From: Actinernus sp. WN-2022
Lineage: Eukaryota > Cnidaria > Anthozoa > Actiniaria > Actinernidae
Direction: 5' to 3'
Assembly: GCA_030867875.1 (NCBI GenBank)
Contig: JAOWCC010000577.1
Span: 75,635,012-75,699,011, forward strand
DNA: 64,000 nucleotides
Positions 11,979-20,372 of the stretch are shown here, in pieces (position 1 is the first letter of the stretch; each line of letters opens with the position of its first letter). The position numbers were made by a program, and so were the translations under genes. Below the pieces are notes generated by a model, which did no database searches, was not told where the DNA came from, and saw only the letters and a program-made list of their open reading frames with translations.

Positions 11979-12608
11979 ATGGATGCCTTGGTAGAACATA
12001 TCCCATTCAATGCCCTCGTAGTAGGACCTACAAACTGTGGAAAAACGGCTTTTCTCGTGGAGCAGCTTCGTGGTGCATTTCGTGGCAAGTTCGACTACAT
12101 AGTATTGATCTGTCCCACATATGCCCACAGCAAAACCTATCGTGGATTTGCCCATCGAGACCCTCGTTTCTTTGTTATGTCACCTCCGCAGGATGCTATC
12201 AATGCCGCACTGCATGTTTGTGCCACATTTTGGAAAGGGACCAATACCCTACTCATCCTCGACGATTGTGCTGCCTCAAAGGATGTAAAAAGAAGAACTG
12301 ACAAGCTCGTGGAACTGGCCTTTTCTGCTCGTCACATTGGTATTTCTGTTTGGGTGCTCACCCAACAACTCACGAGTATCTGCAAACCTTTCCGCGAAAA
12401 CGTAGCCATGGTAGTGGCCTTTCATACGGCGTCAGCTCTGGATGGAAAAAGGCTCTTCGAGGACTACGGCGGAGGCGTAGAGGTGGATGAGAAAAAGACG
12501 TTGGTCTCGGAGCTCCAGGCCCACAAGTTTGCTCGCATATGCTTTTGTTTAAGACATCCCTTTGCAGTCGTATTAGAGCTGCCTGCACCTGAAGTATATC
12601 ATGGATGA
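11979..12608 (+). CDS. P1 A32/FtsK-like genome-packaging ATPase
   Basis: This 209-residue P-loop ATPase is of the type that packages Polinton, adintovirus and NCLDV genomes into capsids. Walker A is GPTNCGKT (about residues 16-23), Walker B is LLILDDCA (about 88-95), and VWVLTQQ follows as a sensor-like segment. The start lies one base after the capsid stop. The stop overlaps the next gene's start in ATGGATGA (8 bp). The ORF is intact and 206-209 residues long in all three copies, making it the best-preserved gene of the set. Confidence 0.88.
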   Translation: MDALVEHIPFNALVVGPTNCGKTAFLVEQLRGAFRGKFDYIVLICPTYAHSKTYRGFAHRDPRFFVMSPPQDAINAALHVCATFWKGTNTLLILDDCAASKDVKRRTDKLVELAFSARHIGISVWVLTQQLTSICKPFRENVAMVVAFHTASALDGKRLFEDYGGGVEVDEKKTLVSELQAHKFARICFCLRHPFAVVLELPAPEVYHG

Positions 12609-13203
12609 CGAAATAGCTGCCATATTAGGTGAGGACTTAACAGGTCCACCCAAGTCAGAGGCAATCAATTCGGATGCCATCGTAACCGATTCCTCTGAAA
12701 AGGATCATCGGGAAGAACTTGCTATTTTGGCTGTGACAGGTACCACAAAAGAATATCTAGGGGAAAATTTCTCTCTAGGAGACATTTCTAGACTAACTGA
12801 GGAAGATGTAGAGCGGTTACATAGAAGGTACCAGGCCGTTCGAGCTAAGCAAATAACAGAGTGTCTAGTCGATGGTGCAATGCGGCTAGCTACTCGTGTA
12901 GTTGCTCACCTAGTTACTCTAGATGATCAACAAGCCCTTCTTAAGGACCTACACGAAGACCGCCTAGTTCGCAACGAGATCTGTGCTGCGGCGGGCTTGT
13001 TGTCTCTTAAAGCAGGACGCTTCGTGGCTCTAGCTAGTGCCGCGTTACACGTAGCTGGTGACGTAGTTATTTCTATAAATCAACCTATTGAAGACATACT
13101 ACCTATTGATATATCTCAACAATATGGATCAGATCACTATAAATCCCTGCAACAAGATGGCGGAACAGATGGATCGGATCACTGCAAACTCCCTGACGAC
13201 TGA
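12601..13203 (+). CDS. P1 conserved ~200-aa protein next to the ATPase
   Basis: An unrecognised 200-residue protein with homologues at the same place in P2 (26,475-27,092) and P3 (41,690-42,262). Conserved stretches are GEDLTGPP near the N-terminus, TGTTKEYLG, FSLGDIS, RRYQAV and a helical C-terminal half with LVRNE and AGRFVALAS. It is probably alpha-helical. The TGPP motif is conserved but no catalytic signature is visible. It overlaps the ATPase by 8 bp upstream and the next gene by 47 bp downstream in another frame. A capsid-associated or assembly role is only a guess from position. Confidence 0.75.
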   Translation: MDDEIAAILGEDLTGPPKSEAINSDAIVTDSSEKDHREELAILAVTGTTKEYLGENFSLGDISRLTEEDVERLHRRYQAVRAKQITECLVDGAMRLATRVVAHLVTLDDQQALLKDLHEDRLVRNEICAAAGLLSLKAGRFVALASAALHVAGDVVISINQPIEDILPIDISQQYGSDHYKSLQQDGGTDGSDHCKLPDD

Positions 13204-13405
13204 GAAAAAAGATCCCAAGCGTGTCGCTGCTGAAAAAGCCTTGGCAGAAAGCAACCGCCGTGCTAGAGAGGCATTGAATCGCGAGTTGATGCGCGAAGGT
13301 GAAGAGGCATTGAATCGTGAGGCGGTGTGCGAAAGTAAGGTGGCTGAATCCAGCTGGTTCAAGAACGTGTCTACCAACACCGCACTAATTGGGACAGAAA
13401 CGTAG
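13157..13405 (+). pseudogene. P1 small Lys/Glu-rich membrane protein, truncated by inversion
   Basis: This starts MAEQMDRITANS and continues with a charged helical region and a KNVSTNTAL segment. In P3 (and recognisably P2) the equivalent segment is followed by a glycine-rich transmembrane stretch (VGVGTALVGAYYQY in P3). Here similarity stops at about 13,389, exactly at the breakpoint where minus-strand capsid sequence begins, and a few unrelated codons lead to a stop at 13,403-13,405. The membrane segment is therefore lost. The start at MAEQ is chosen by comparison with P3 (MEEQTDRITAD). Confidence 0.7.
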
Positions 13406-13524
13406 AGAGTCTCTCCTGGGTTGGCACATGATGGTGTGAAAGTGAGTCTATAGGTGATGCGTCGAGCTTTGAGCCCAAGAGGCTCTCTGAGTGCTTGTGC
13501 GGGAACTAACTTTGACGATATCAT
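13390..13524 (-). pseudogene. P1 major capsid protein N-terminal remnant
   Basis: Minus-strand codons starting MISSKLVPAQ and ending near TLYVSVP match the first ~45 residues of the P2 capsid protein. The rest of the gene lies on the plus strand from 4657. The break falls between a Val-Pro and the LGEN segment. It marks the right breakpoint of the P1 inversion and retains the divergent arrangement with the coiled-coil gene to its right. Confidence 0.75.
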
Positions 13525-13564
13525 ATTCAATGTGTATATAACAAAGCTTATATAAGCCTTCAAT
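13525..13564. promoter_or_regulatory. Divergent capsid / coiled-coil gene promoter (P1)
   Basis: Only about 40 bp separate the divergent starts. It contains GTGTATATAACAAAGC and CTTATATAAGCC, TATA-like words on both strands. P2 (28,982-29,040) and P3 (44,107-44,135) keep similarly short AT-rich gaps with TATATA words, so it is a plausible bidirectional late promoter. Confidence 0.5.
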
Positions 13565-14480
13565 ATGGAGGTTGATTGGGGACATCGACGCAACTGACGA
13601 GACTCAGTTAATTCCAGATGATGATGATGATGACGACTACATGCATAGCCTACTCTAACCCGGTTCAGACGAAGAGGGTGGCGAGAAAATACCTATGCAC
13701 CAAATGGGGACAACTGATGGAGAAAGTAGCCAACCAGAAGCAAACAAAGAGACTTCATTCACGACAAATCCAAATGAAGCTGCTCAAATTCTTGGTCTAA
13801 ACAATCTTAGGAAAACATATCCAGAACTGAACGAAAACTTGTTAATATTATCCTCATCCAAGGAAGGAAATATTCTTATCGAGGTTCGCAACATAAAGAA
13901 GGGTGGTTGGGGAAAACCAAAGCAGTTATTCAACCAGGATGGTAGCATCCGCAAAGACGTAGCGGGCTTAAAAGGCTTCAAACTTGCCATGGGAGTGGGT
14001 GACGAAGTTCTTACGCAAAACGATACAAAGATCGAAGACCTCGTAAAAGACACTATGGTGGATAAGGCTATAATCGAAGATCCTTCCACATCTGAGGTGG
14101 AGGAAACTCAAACACTCGAGAAAGAAAATGAGACCATCAAAGAGCATATGTCGATGAGGGATAGGATAAAAGCTATTTTCAAGAAGTATGGGGTAACAAT
14201 TACTTCCGTCTTACTAGCAGCTGGGGCTGTGATTGGTATCATAGTTTCCATGCTGACGAAGAGCCTGGCTAGTGTAGCAAGTGGTGTCGGTAAGGGTTTG
14301 AAGGCAATAGGAAAAAAGCTGGGGCAGATTCTACCTGGGATGGTTGGAGCAATTGCTAGCTTCTTGTTTCGCACTGCAGGCGAGGTCGTAGGATTCTTGG
14401 CAAAGAACGCCTGGCTGTTGATTGTAGCTGTAGTTGTGTTCGTAGTAGAGCGATATAAGTCGGGACGACGAACGCGTTAG
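13565..14480 (+). pseudogene. P1 coiled-coil / membrane-active virion protein candidate
   Basis: An uninterrupted frame runs from 13,695 to 14,480 (261 aa), but the 5' part (ATG at 13,565) is frame-disrupted, with an Asp-repeat from GATGATGATGAT. Conserved features are a charged helical middle, IKAIFKKYGV followed by a hydrophobic segment, a Gly/Lys-rich amphipathic stretch (GLKAIGKKLGQILPGM), and a C-terminal hydrophobic helix ending in a basic tail. The pattern recalls membrane-lytic capsid proteins such as adenovirus pVI, but that is an analogy only. Its stop overlaps the convergent tail-anchored gene by 4 bp. Confidence 0.7.
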
Positions 14481-16266
14481 CGAAATAACAACCAAGCGGC
14501 TCCGGCTGCAGCAATCGATACCACTGCCAGATTGGTCTCATGCGCTGTGACTTGTGGCGCAGTTACTTTGCTGTTGGTAGGTTGCTGTACCTGAGACACG
14601 TGCATTGCAGTATGCTTCGCAACATTTGGTAAGTTTTTCTTTGGGTGAGGTCCTAGCATAGGTGGAGGAGGTGTTTTTTTGCTATCCATATTTACATCGT
14701 CGTTTGCACCCAGCTTCATATCTTCACGGGCATTCTTGAGGTTGTTATTGTAGCCTACCTGGAGCCACACACCAGGAGCAAGCGCGTAGTTCAACCGCAC
14801 GTGGGCATTCCCAATGGCATCCTCGTATCTTTTGATGCTAGCCGAAATATTGGTGTTCACAATGGAGGCCTCCAGCAGGATATGAAAGATTCGTCTGCTC
14901 TCATTTGCTTGACCAGTGGAACCGAGGATTGTACCACGTACTTCAGCCTGGGCTCCAAGCACACAGTAGACATAGGCTTCCACAGTTTGGTTCAACCGAC
15001 CACGACCAGCTACTGTCAAACCTTAGTGGATGTTAGCCTTGGATGGCACAAACATTTTCCACTGTTCAGCTGCTTCTAGGTTCTCTATGCGCGACCTACC
15101 AGCATCTAGTTCCGCATCGGGGTCTCTCCTACGGAACGCTGTAAGCTCTGCATCGTCGTTCCAAGCGGGGTTTGTGCTCCAGCGATTGTCTGGGGCAATC
15201 AACCACGTGGACGACGGTCCAAGTCCTCCCATACGCCCCTTTCGAAACCGAAAGTCTGCCTTGGTGGGGATCCCGAATTCTCTACATATTTTGTTGTACG
15301 CGGATTTGATATGCGGATTGTTGTACGGCATCCAAGTAGGAGTTCCAGGGAGTGAGGCATGCATCTCCTGCAGTATACTCCTCGTAGTATAGTAGATGTG
15401 AAATCGGAGGAAGGCAGCAACGCGAAGAGGTAAATCTCTAAGCATTCCAACCGAAATACCACAACCCTCTGGGGCCAGAAATAACTATTGGGACCTGCAA
15501 CCCACTTGTGCACATCAACAGCCTTTCCACCGTTAGGTTTACGACCGCCATAAACCACAACAGAGCTTCTAAACACGTCTGGCACTTTTGCAACAAAGAA
15601 CCCATGGTCGTCGACGTAAATGTCTAGATTGGTTAGCTGAAAAGGCTTTCCCCACATTCTCTGGGGCCAGAAATAACTATTGGGACCTGCAACCCACTTG
15701 TGCACATCAACAGCCTTTCCACCGTTAGGTTTACGACCGCCATAAACCACAACAGAGCTTCTAAACACGTCTGGCACTTTTGCAACAAAGAACCCATGGT
15801 CGTCGACGTAAATGTCTACATTGGTTAGCTGAAAAGGCTTTCCCCACATGTTGTCAGCTAGTGGAAAGCGAATTTTCCTATCTTTGTCCGCTAGCAGTAG
15901 GGTATATGGGAAACCTCCCTTCATACCGTGCAGTGCATCATCAATACGTTTTTGAATGGTGAAAGGTAGCTTGGAGACATCATCGCCATAGACCACATAG
16001 CTAGAATTCCCGTCTCGAAATAAAACGCTTGTCGAATATTTATCTCCATCTATGTCCGTGGATGCATAAAACTGGTGGGGGTCGGCCTCTGGGTAGCGCT
16101 TCCGGAACTTCCCCAACAGATTGGAATTCAGTGTTGCGATCCTCTTATTTTCATCGGCAAGTAGAGCGGTCTGCTCAGCTTTTGAAAGCCTTGGGCCGCC
16201 CCTGGCAATCTCCGCCATGTCCTCGGCAGATAGACCATCATCTTTGTCTGACACAACGAGAGGCAT
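14477..16266 (-). pseudogene. P1 tail-anchored Polinton protein (~530 aa), broken
   Basis: The N-terminus starts MPLVVSDKDDG and runs through HQFYASTDIDGD, SYVVYGDDVSKLP, DIYVDDHGFFVAKVPDVF, LRFHIYYTT, RFRKGRMGGLG and RGRLNQTVEAYV, to a single hydrophobic C-terminal helix ending WLLFR, a tail-anchor topology. A 192-bp in-frame tandem duplication (15,467-15,658 and 15,659-15,850) is followed by a frame change near 15,460, and another frameshift lies near 15,020. Homologues are at 30,091-31,705 and split at 45,142-51,076. I do not recognise the function; the position between the coiled-coil and penton-like genes suggests a virion component. Confidence 0.7.
15467..15850. repeat. 192-bp tandem duplication (two units)
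   Basis: Units 15,467-15,658 and 15,659-15,850 are almost identical (I see one difference, CTAGATTGG against CTACATTGG). The unit is 64 codons long, so it keeps frame within the tail-anchored gene. Near-identity implies a recent event or an assembly duplicate. Confidence 0.9.
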
Positions 16267-16334
16267 CGTATTGAAGTGTACGTATGTACATATACATACA
16301 GTTGATACCTTTAATATCAAACTTGAAGTTTAAT

Positions 16335-16964
16335 ATGGTGATCTTAAATGTCACGGTCTACTTTGATCAACCGCTTCTTATCCATAATATTTCGCTAGTC
16401 GAGATCACTCTTGAGAACAGTTGGTGGAACCTAGCAGAGCAGGCTTCGTTCACGTGGGATTTCCTGGGGTTTCCATATCTTATCCAAGCGGGGCACCACA
16501 ATATGGCAAGCATTCAACGATCCTTAAGACCCGCAGTCAATGATGGTATCATAGATTTCTACAAACGGGAGACTTGGCACATAACAGTTAAGAAACCAAT
16601 CCAGTTCAGTAAGAATCTCTGTACACTGCTGGGTGTAGAAGGTAATGAAGAGGGGAAGAGTGTATCACTCAAAGTAGGTAACCAAGAGCTGTTGCTCCAA
16701 AATATCCACACTGCGTATGTCCACTGCGATGTGGTGGATTCTGGCTTCTCACTTCTCGAGGAAAAGCCGTCGAAAGTCTTGGCTAGCTTAGAGATCAAAG
16801 AAGGTGAGGTGTTTTCAAAAATGACACATACTCTAGTCAACCCCCAAGCAGTCCGAGCTCTAGGGACAATGAGAAACAGCCTTCGCCTGACAGTTCGCGA
16901 TGAGAAAGGCAATATCATAGACTTCCATGGTCGACCTATACGCTACGTATTGAAGATTGAGTAA
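16335..16964 (+). CDS. P1 penton-like minor capsid protein candidate
   Basis: A 209-residue intact ORF starting MVILNVTVYFDQP. The C-terminus (LTVRDEKGNIIDF then a short strand ending LKIE) is the typical end of single-jelly-roll Polinton/adintovirus minor capsid (penton) proteins. Compared with P2 it lacks about seven residues after MVILNVT (an in-frame deletion). It is divergent from the tail-anchored gene, 68 bp away, and followed after 35 bp by the late-domain gene. The start was chosen by alignment with P2 and P3; an upstream ATG at 16,284 is probably not used. Confidence 0.7.
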   Translation: MVILNVTVYFDQPLLIHNISLVEITLENSWWNLAEQASFTWDFLGFPYLIQAGHHNMASIQRSLRPAVNDGIIDFYKRETWHITVKKPIQFSKNLCTLLGVEGNEEGKSVSLKVGNQELLLQNIHTAYVHCDVVDSGFSLLEEKPSKVLASLEIKEGEVFSKMTHTLVNPQAVRALGTMRNSLRLTVRDEKGNIIDFHGRPIRYVLKIE

Positions 16965-16999
16965 GCTATAGCTATATACATAGCAAAGCTATAGATATA

Positions 17000-17593
17000 A
17001 TGGCAAGTGATTATTCGGTTCAAACCCTTCCGACAGCACCACCGATTTATCCTACGCTATCTGGAGAGAATTTTCGCCTGCAAAAGGTGTGTGAAACGCT
17101 TGCGTGCATTGAATCCCAAGAAAAACACTATGAGGGCGTACGTAAAAAGTATGCCCGTGCGCAGGGAATTGTCCACGGTATCGCTGTGGCCACAGGTAGC
17201 CTTAGTGTGCTTTTATCGGGAGGAGGCTTAGTAGTCGCTCTCTCCGGCTTTGGTGTTGTGGTTGGCCTAACCCTCGGTGTTATTGGCGGGATCTGTGGGG
17301 TAATTTCAGCCTATACAGCTGTTGGGGCTAAAAATCTTGGAATAAAAGTTTCTAAGCATGAGAAAACCACTATGTTAGCTAGAGCGAAAGCAAATACACT
17401 TCGTGATCTCGTGTCAAAAGCCTTGCGTGATGAGAAAGTGTCTGACTCTGAGTTCACTCTCATACTTGCCGAAGCAGAAAAATACGAGGCTATGAGGGTT
17501 GAAATTCGCCATAAAGCTTTGGGCAAGGATGAAAAAAGCGTGGAACAAATTCGGAAAGAGCTTCGAAAAGAGCTGCGAGCAAAGTTGGATTAA
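17000..17593 (+). CDS. P1 late-domain (PTAP/YPxL) membrane-hairpin protein
   Basis: A 197-residue protein. The N-terminus has PTAP at residues 11-14 and YPTL at 17-20, short linear motifs that in budding viruses bind Tsg101 and ALIX. Then come a basic helical region (EKHYEGVRKKYARAQ), a long glycine-rich hydrophobic hairpin (about residues 52-108), and a charged helical C-terminus (RKELRKELRAKLD). Homologues in P2 and P3 keep both motifs although other N-terminal residues vary. No enzyme signature is seen. I infer a virion or host-membrane protein that could recruit ESCRT. Coding beyond the stop is discussed separately. Confidence 0.8.
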   Translation: MASDYSVQTLPTAPPIYPTLSGENFRLQKVCETLACIESQEKHYEGVRKKYARAQGIVHGIAVATGSLSVLLSGGGLVVALSGFGVVVGLTLGVIGGICGVISAYTAVGAKNLGIKVSKHEKTTMLARAKANTLRDLVSKALRDEKVSDSEFTLILAEAEKYEAMRVEIRHKALGKDEKSVEQIRKELRKELRAKLD

Positions 17594-17685
17594 AGATTGA
17601 TATTTCCTACGAGAAAAGCGAGAAAGGGACTTATCTTAATTTCACAAAGACAAAACAATGCAGCGAACGGAACTTCCTCAAGTAA
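17584..17685 (+). other. Conserved -1 frame peptide after the P1 late-domain gene
   Basis: In the -1 frame overlapping the stop, codons for KIDISYEKSEKGTYLNFTK continue for about 20 residues. The same -1 frame after the P2 gene (33,049-33,130) encodes a matching KIDISYERNRRGFYFNFTK with conservative changes. Either both copies share an old frameshift that cut off a C-terminal extension, or this is a separately translated or frameshifted tail. Confidence 0.5.
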
Positions 17686-17821
17686 CGGCTAAATAATCCT
17701 CTCAGGTGGAAAAGTGTAGCGCATAGGCCACAGCGATATGTACCTCCGCTAAAGTGAGCTGAAGGTGCTTAACGAGGCTGTTCTTTTATGAGGGTAAAGC
17801 GTATCGCAGGCAGGTGTTTCT
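17686..17821. other. Short spacer between late-domain and zinc-ribbon genes
   Basis: No gene is seen. The facing genes are convergent here, so a polyadenylation region is expected, but no AATAAA is present in this spacer. Confidence 0.4.
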
Positions 17822-18121
17822 CTAATTTGCCTTCGGGATAGTTATTTTCAATTCATCTAACACCTTTGCAAAGCCCTTCTTAGTACGGCGTTTTAACTCC
17901 CAGAGGCGATGGCGCTGTGTTTGTCCGCACTTCGAGCAAAGACCGTAACTCGTAAGGCAGCCACGACCACACTTCGAACATGGGGTGGGTGACGTGCTAC
18001 CACCTCGTATCTGGAAATTATGCTGGGCGCAGTACTCTGTCTTCGAACGACCTAGACTCCTTATACACCCCGTATCCTTCCCAAGCATCAACCAACAACT
18101 ACAAGTACCTTTCTCCGTCAT
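17822..18121 (-). CDS. P1 zinc-ribbon protein (99 aa)
   Basis: A small basic protein with CSKCGRG...LCSKCG (two CxxC knuckles, about residues 55-73) preceded by further Cys/His (CAQH), and a basic helical C-terminus with RRTKKGF and VLDEL. The homologue in P2 (22,258-22,551) has CRVCG and CRPCG. It reads inward from the right end of P1, as the P2 copy reads inward from its left TIR, so it belongs to the terminal early-type genes. A nucleic-acid-binding role is inferred from the ribbon and its charge only. Confidence 0.65.
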   Translation of the reverse strand: MTEKGTCSCWLMLGKDTGCIRSLGRSKTEYCAQHNFQIRGGSTSPTPCSKCGRGCLTSYGLCSKCGQTQRHRLWELKRRTKKGFAKVLDELKITIPKAN

Positions 18122-18187
18122 TCGATATACTTATATGAGGCCTTTATCTAATTGGAACGCAGAATCGATATTCTTGGGGTAGCAACC

Positions 18188-18494
18188 CTAGTAGTATGGC
18201 GGGGAGTATAAATTATACCCGCTAATTTTACTGTCCACAAATCGTTTGATGGCCCCGACCTCAATATCTTTTTTGGTCTTTGTTGAAATTTTGACCACAA
18301 GGTGTGTTTATTGTACCCAATTACAACATCTATGGTATTCCAGAGATAATAAGTTGGGATTTGGTACAATAAACACACCTGTTGGGGTCAAAATCTCAAC
18401 AAAGGCCAAAAAAAGATAGTGGGGGAGGGGCCATCAACCGATTTGTGGACAGTAAAATTTGCTGGTATAATTTTACTCCCCGCTATACTACTAG
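18188..18494. mobile_element. Fold-back MITE with ~155-bp arms
   Basis: The left arm (18,188-18,342, starting CTAGTAGTATGGCGGGGAGT) and right arm (18,343-18,494, ending ACTCCCCGCTATACTACTAG) pair along almost their whole length with scattered mismatches. Shared inner words are TTTTACTGTCCACAAATCG and GGTGTGTTTATTGTACC. There is no coding content. It lies about 70 bp beyond the zinc-ribbon start, where the P1 terminal repeat would be expected. Confidence 0.8.
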
Positions 18495-18691
18495 TGGGAA
18501 AAAAGAATGCAGAGGGAGACCTCGATTTTGCCGAGGATAAGATAAAGGAGTATAAACAGTATGATCAAATGGTGTACACACACAGCAAGGAGATCCTAGA
18601 CACCATGAAACAGGGTGAATTTATTACCAAAGAGGATGCAGTAGCAGCCATAAACCAACTATCTACATCAAAGCTTCGATCATACAAGTAA
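18495..18691 (+). other. Unrecognised ORF fragment (C-terminal ~60 residues)
   Basis: An open frame from the MITE edge encodes a charged helical tail (EDKIKEYKQYDQMVYTHSKEI ... KEDAVAAINQL) ending at TAA 18,689-18,691. It looks coding in composition and could be the end of a P1 gene or a host exon interrupted by the MITE. No homologue is seen elsewhere in the window. Confidence 0.35.
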
Positions 18692-18777
18692 GTTTAATAA
18701 TATGTACATGTTTATGTCTAAATGTTTTTCTTACATATATGTGACCACACACGGGAAAACGTACCTTAACGAAAATC

Positions 18778-19065
18778 CGTTCGAACGGCAAAATAAACGA
18801 CAACGAACGCTTTTAAAAACCGTTCGAACGGTTTCTCAAAGCGATCGAACGGTCGGTAAAAAAAATTGAACACCCACGCTAAATTTTCGAACGATTTCCT
18901 GCAGCCGTTCGAACGGCTTGGTGTAAGCGTTCAAAAGGCCTGATTTAAAACTCGAACGACTTGTCCTGATCGTTCGAACGGATTGCCCTGACCGTTCGAA
19001 CCCGTTCGAACGACTTGCCCTAAATTAATGTTCGAAAAGTTCAACATAATCATTCAAACGCTTTC
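18778..19065. repeat. CGTTCGAACGG palindromic minisatellite (left array)
   Basis: The 11-bp core CGTTCGAACGG and variants recur about ten times at irregular 20-45 bp spacing, often followed by ATTGC or ACTTGCCC. The core is self-complementary. A shorter array of the same family lies at 35,036-35,125, beyond the other end of P2. No coding potential is seen. Confidence 0.8.
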
Positions 19066-19535
19066 GCATTAATATTTACACGACTACCGAACGGTATGAA
19101 TTCTACCAAACTTTAACAAAGGCTTTGAATTTCGTCGAACTTTGAGTACATTTACCGTAACGAGAAATATTATATAAAAGAGAAATATAAAAGAGAATGA
19201 ACGACACGGTTGAATTCAGTGGCGGCGCAGGATTGAAGTGCGAAGAAGCGAACTGATTCATTACATTAATTTTAGCTCCATACTGAGTAAAGTTTGCTGT
19301 TTTGGGGGTGTTTTGTTTACATATCGGTGAGCATTTTCAACCTTTATTCGAAAATGCTTTGAGTCAGTTGTAAACAATGTATACTCGGTATTTTGAATCG
19401 GGTAGTCTTCGTGAAATCTCTAATTCTAAAGACTTAGATTGAGCATTCGACGGCTGTGTGAAAATGCTTTCCAATTGCCAAATAAACGGACAATGAACAA
19501 AAAACGATCGCTGAAAGAATGAATTGCTAAATGTA
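19066..19535. other. Gene-empty spacer
   Basis: The stretch has no supported ORF, RNA gene or repeat between the palindromic array and the TA-flanked element at 19,536. Confidence 0.45.
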
Positions 19536-20372
19536 TCAGTCAATTCCAAACTCGTGCATGCCACCTCCGGGCCACCCCCGGGCATTTGAACATTTTGAAA
19601 AAAATTCCATCAAATGCCCCACTACCAAGGCAGAAAAAATGTTCAAATGCCCCACCAGTTTTTCATCCAGGCTGTTCAATGCCCCACCATCGGCGACCGG
19701 ATCAGAAAATTTTACAAGGCAAAAGACTATTGACAAATAAATGAAATCATTGTTTTATTCACAATCTCTGACTCAAGCAATTCACAGGAAACACCGACGG
19801 TGAAAACCACCTGCAACCGGTCAGGGATGAGAACAATCATTTCTACCGGCTCGATCGTTCTTGGTTTCAGTTATATACTCTATAATAAACGTATTAATGG
19901 TTTGAAATTGAATATGTTAGCTTATGTTCTTGGTTTTACCGATATAATAATTAAGTTTTTAACTCGCGCGCTGTCGAGGGTCGCAGCAAATTCAACTTAT
20001 CACAAATCTTGTCACGCACTTAATATTACGCAGTCGGTCAAAGTTCATAAAGCAAAACGTTTATAGGTTTAAACATAAGCAATTTACCTCTGAAAGTGGC
20101 CTTCAAATTTGGCAGGTTTACTCTATCAAGCCTCTACAAATGCGCAATCATTATCCTGGAATTCCTCGAAGACACGTACGTTCGCCATTTCGACGCGAGC
20201 GATGCGAATTTGTAGACAGAAAGAATGTATTTTTTGAACACCGATCAAATGCCCGCCCCTGAGGGCTTAGATACTCGTCAAATTCCCCACCCTCGGAAGC
20301 AAGCATCTGATCAAATGCCCGGGTGTGGCCCGGCCGGGGGGGGGGGGGATGCACGGGTTTGGAATTGACTGA
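19536..20372. mobile_element. Non-autonomous TA-flanked TIR element (837 bp)
   Basis: The ends are inverted: TCAGTCAATTCCAAACTCGT at the left, and on the opposite strand at the right TCAGTCAATTCCAAACCCGT, extending about 55 bp through GGGCCACxCCCGGGCATTTGA. TA dinucleotides flank both ends (19,534-19,535 and 20,373-20,374), the duplication expected for Tc1/mariner-type transposition. The interior has no transposase; it contains short repeats of AAATGCCC(C)AC and a G-run at about 20,336-20,348. Confidence 0.72.

Larger units (their letters stand above)
4655..18121 (+). mobile_element. Polinton/Maverick copy P1 (rearranged, no TIRs found)
   Basis: The stretch carries the virion half of a Polinton: capsid, packaging ATPase, two small genes, coiled-coil/membrane protein, tail-anchored protein, penton-like protein, late-domain membrane protein and zinc ribbon. 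Compared with P2 and P3, the block from about 4655 to 13,389 is inverted: the capsid gene body, ATPase and next two genes run on the plus strand, while the first ~45 codons of the capsid gene remain on the minus strand at 13,390-13,524. The PolB/integrase half and both TIRs are missing. A 6.2-kb Academ-like transposon sits in the capsid gene. Confidence 0.8.

Noticed and set aside
17584..17600. Canonical programmed -1 frameshift site
   Set aside because: No X-XXY-YYZ slippery heptamer with a downstream structure is evident at the stop in P1 or P2, although the -1 frame peptide is conserved.
18778..19065. CRISPR-like array
   Set aside because: Repeat cores are short and palindromic with irregular spacing and related spacers; the context is a eukaryotic genome.
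19800..20066. 88-codon ORF inside the TA-flanked element
   Set aside because: Composition and lack of any transposase motif suggest chance; the element is otherwise non-coding.
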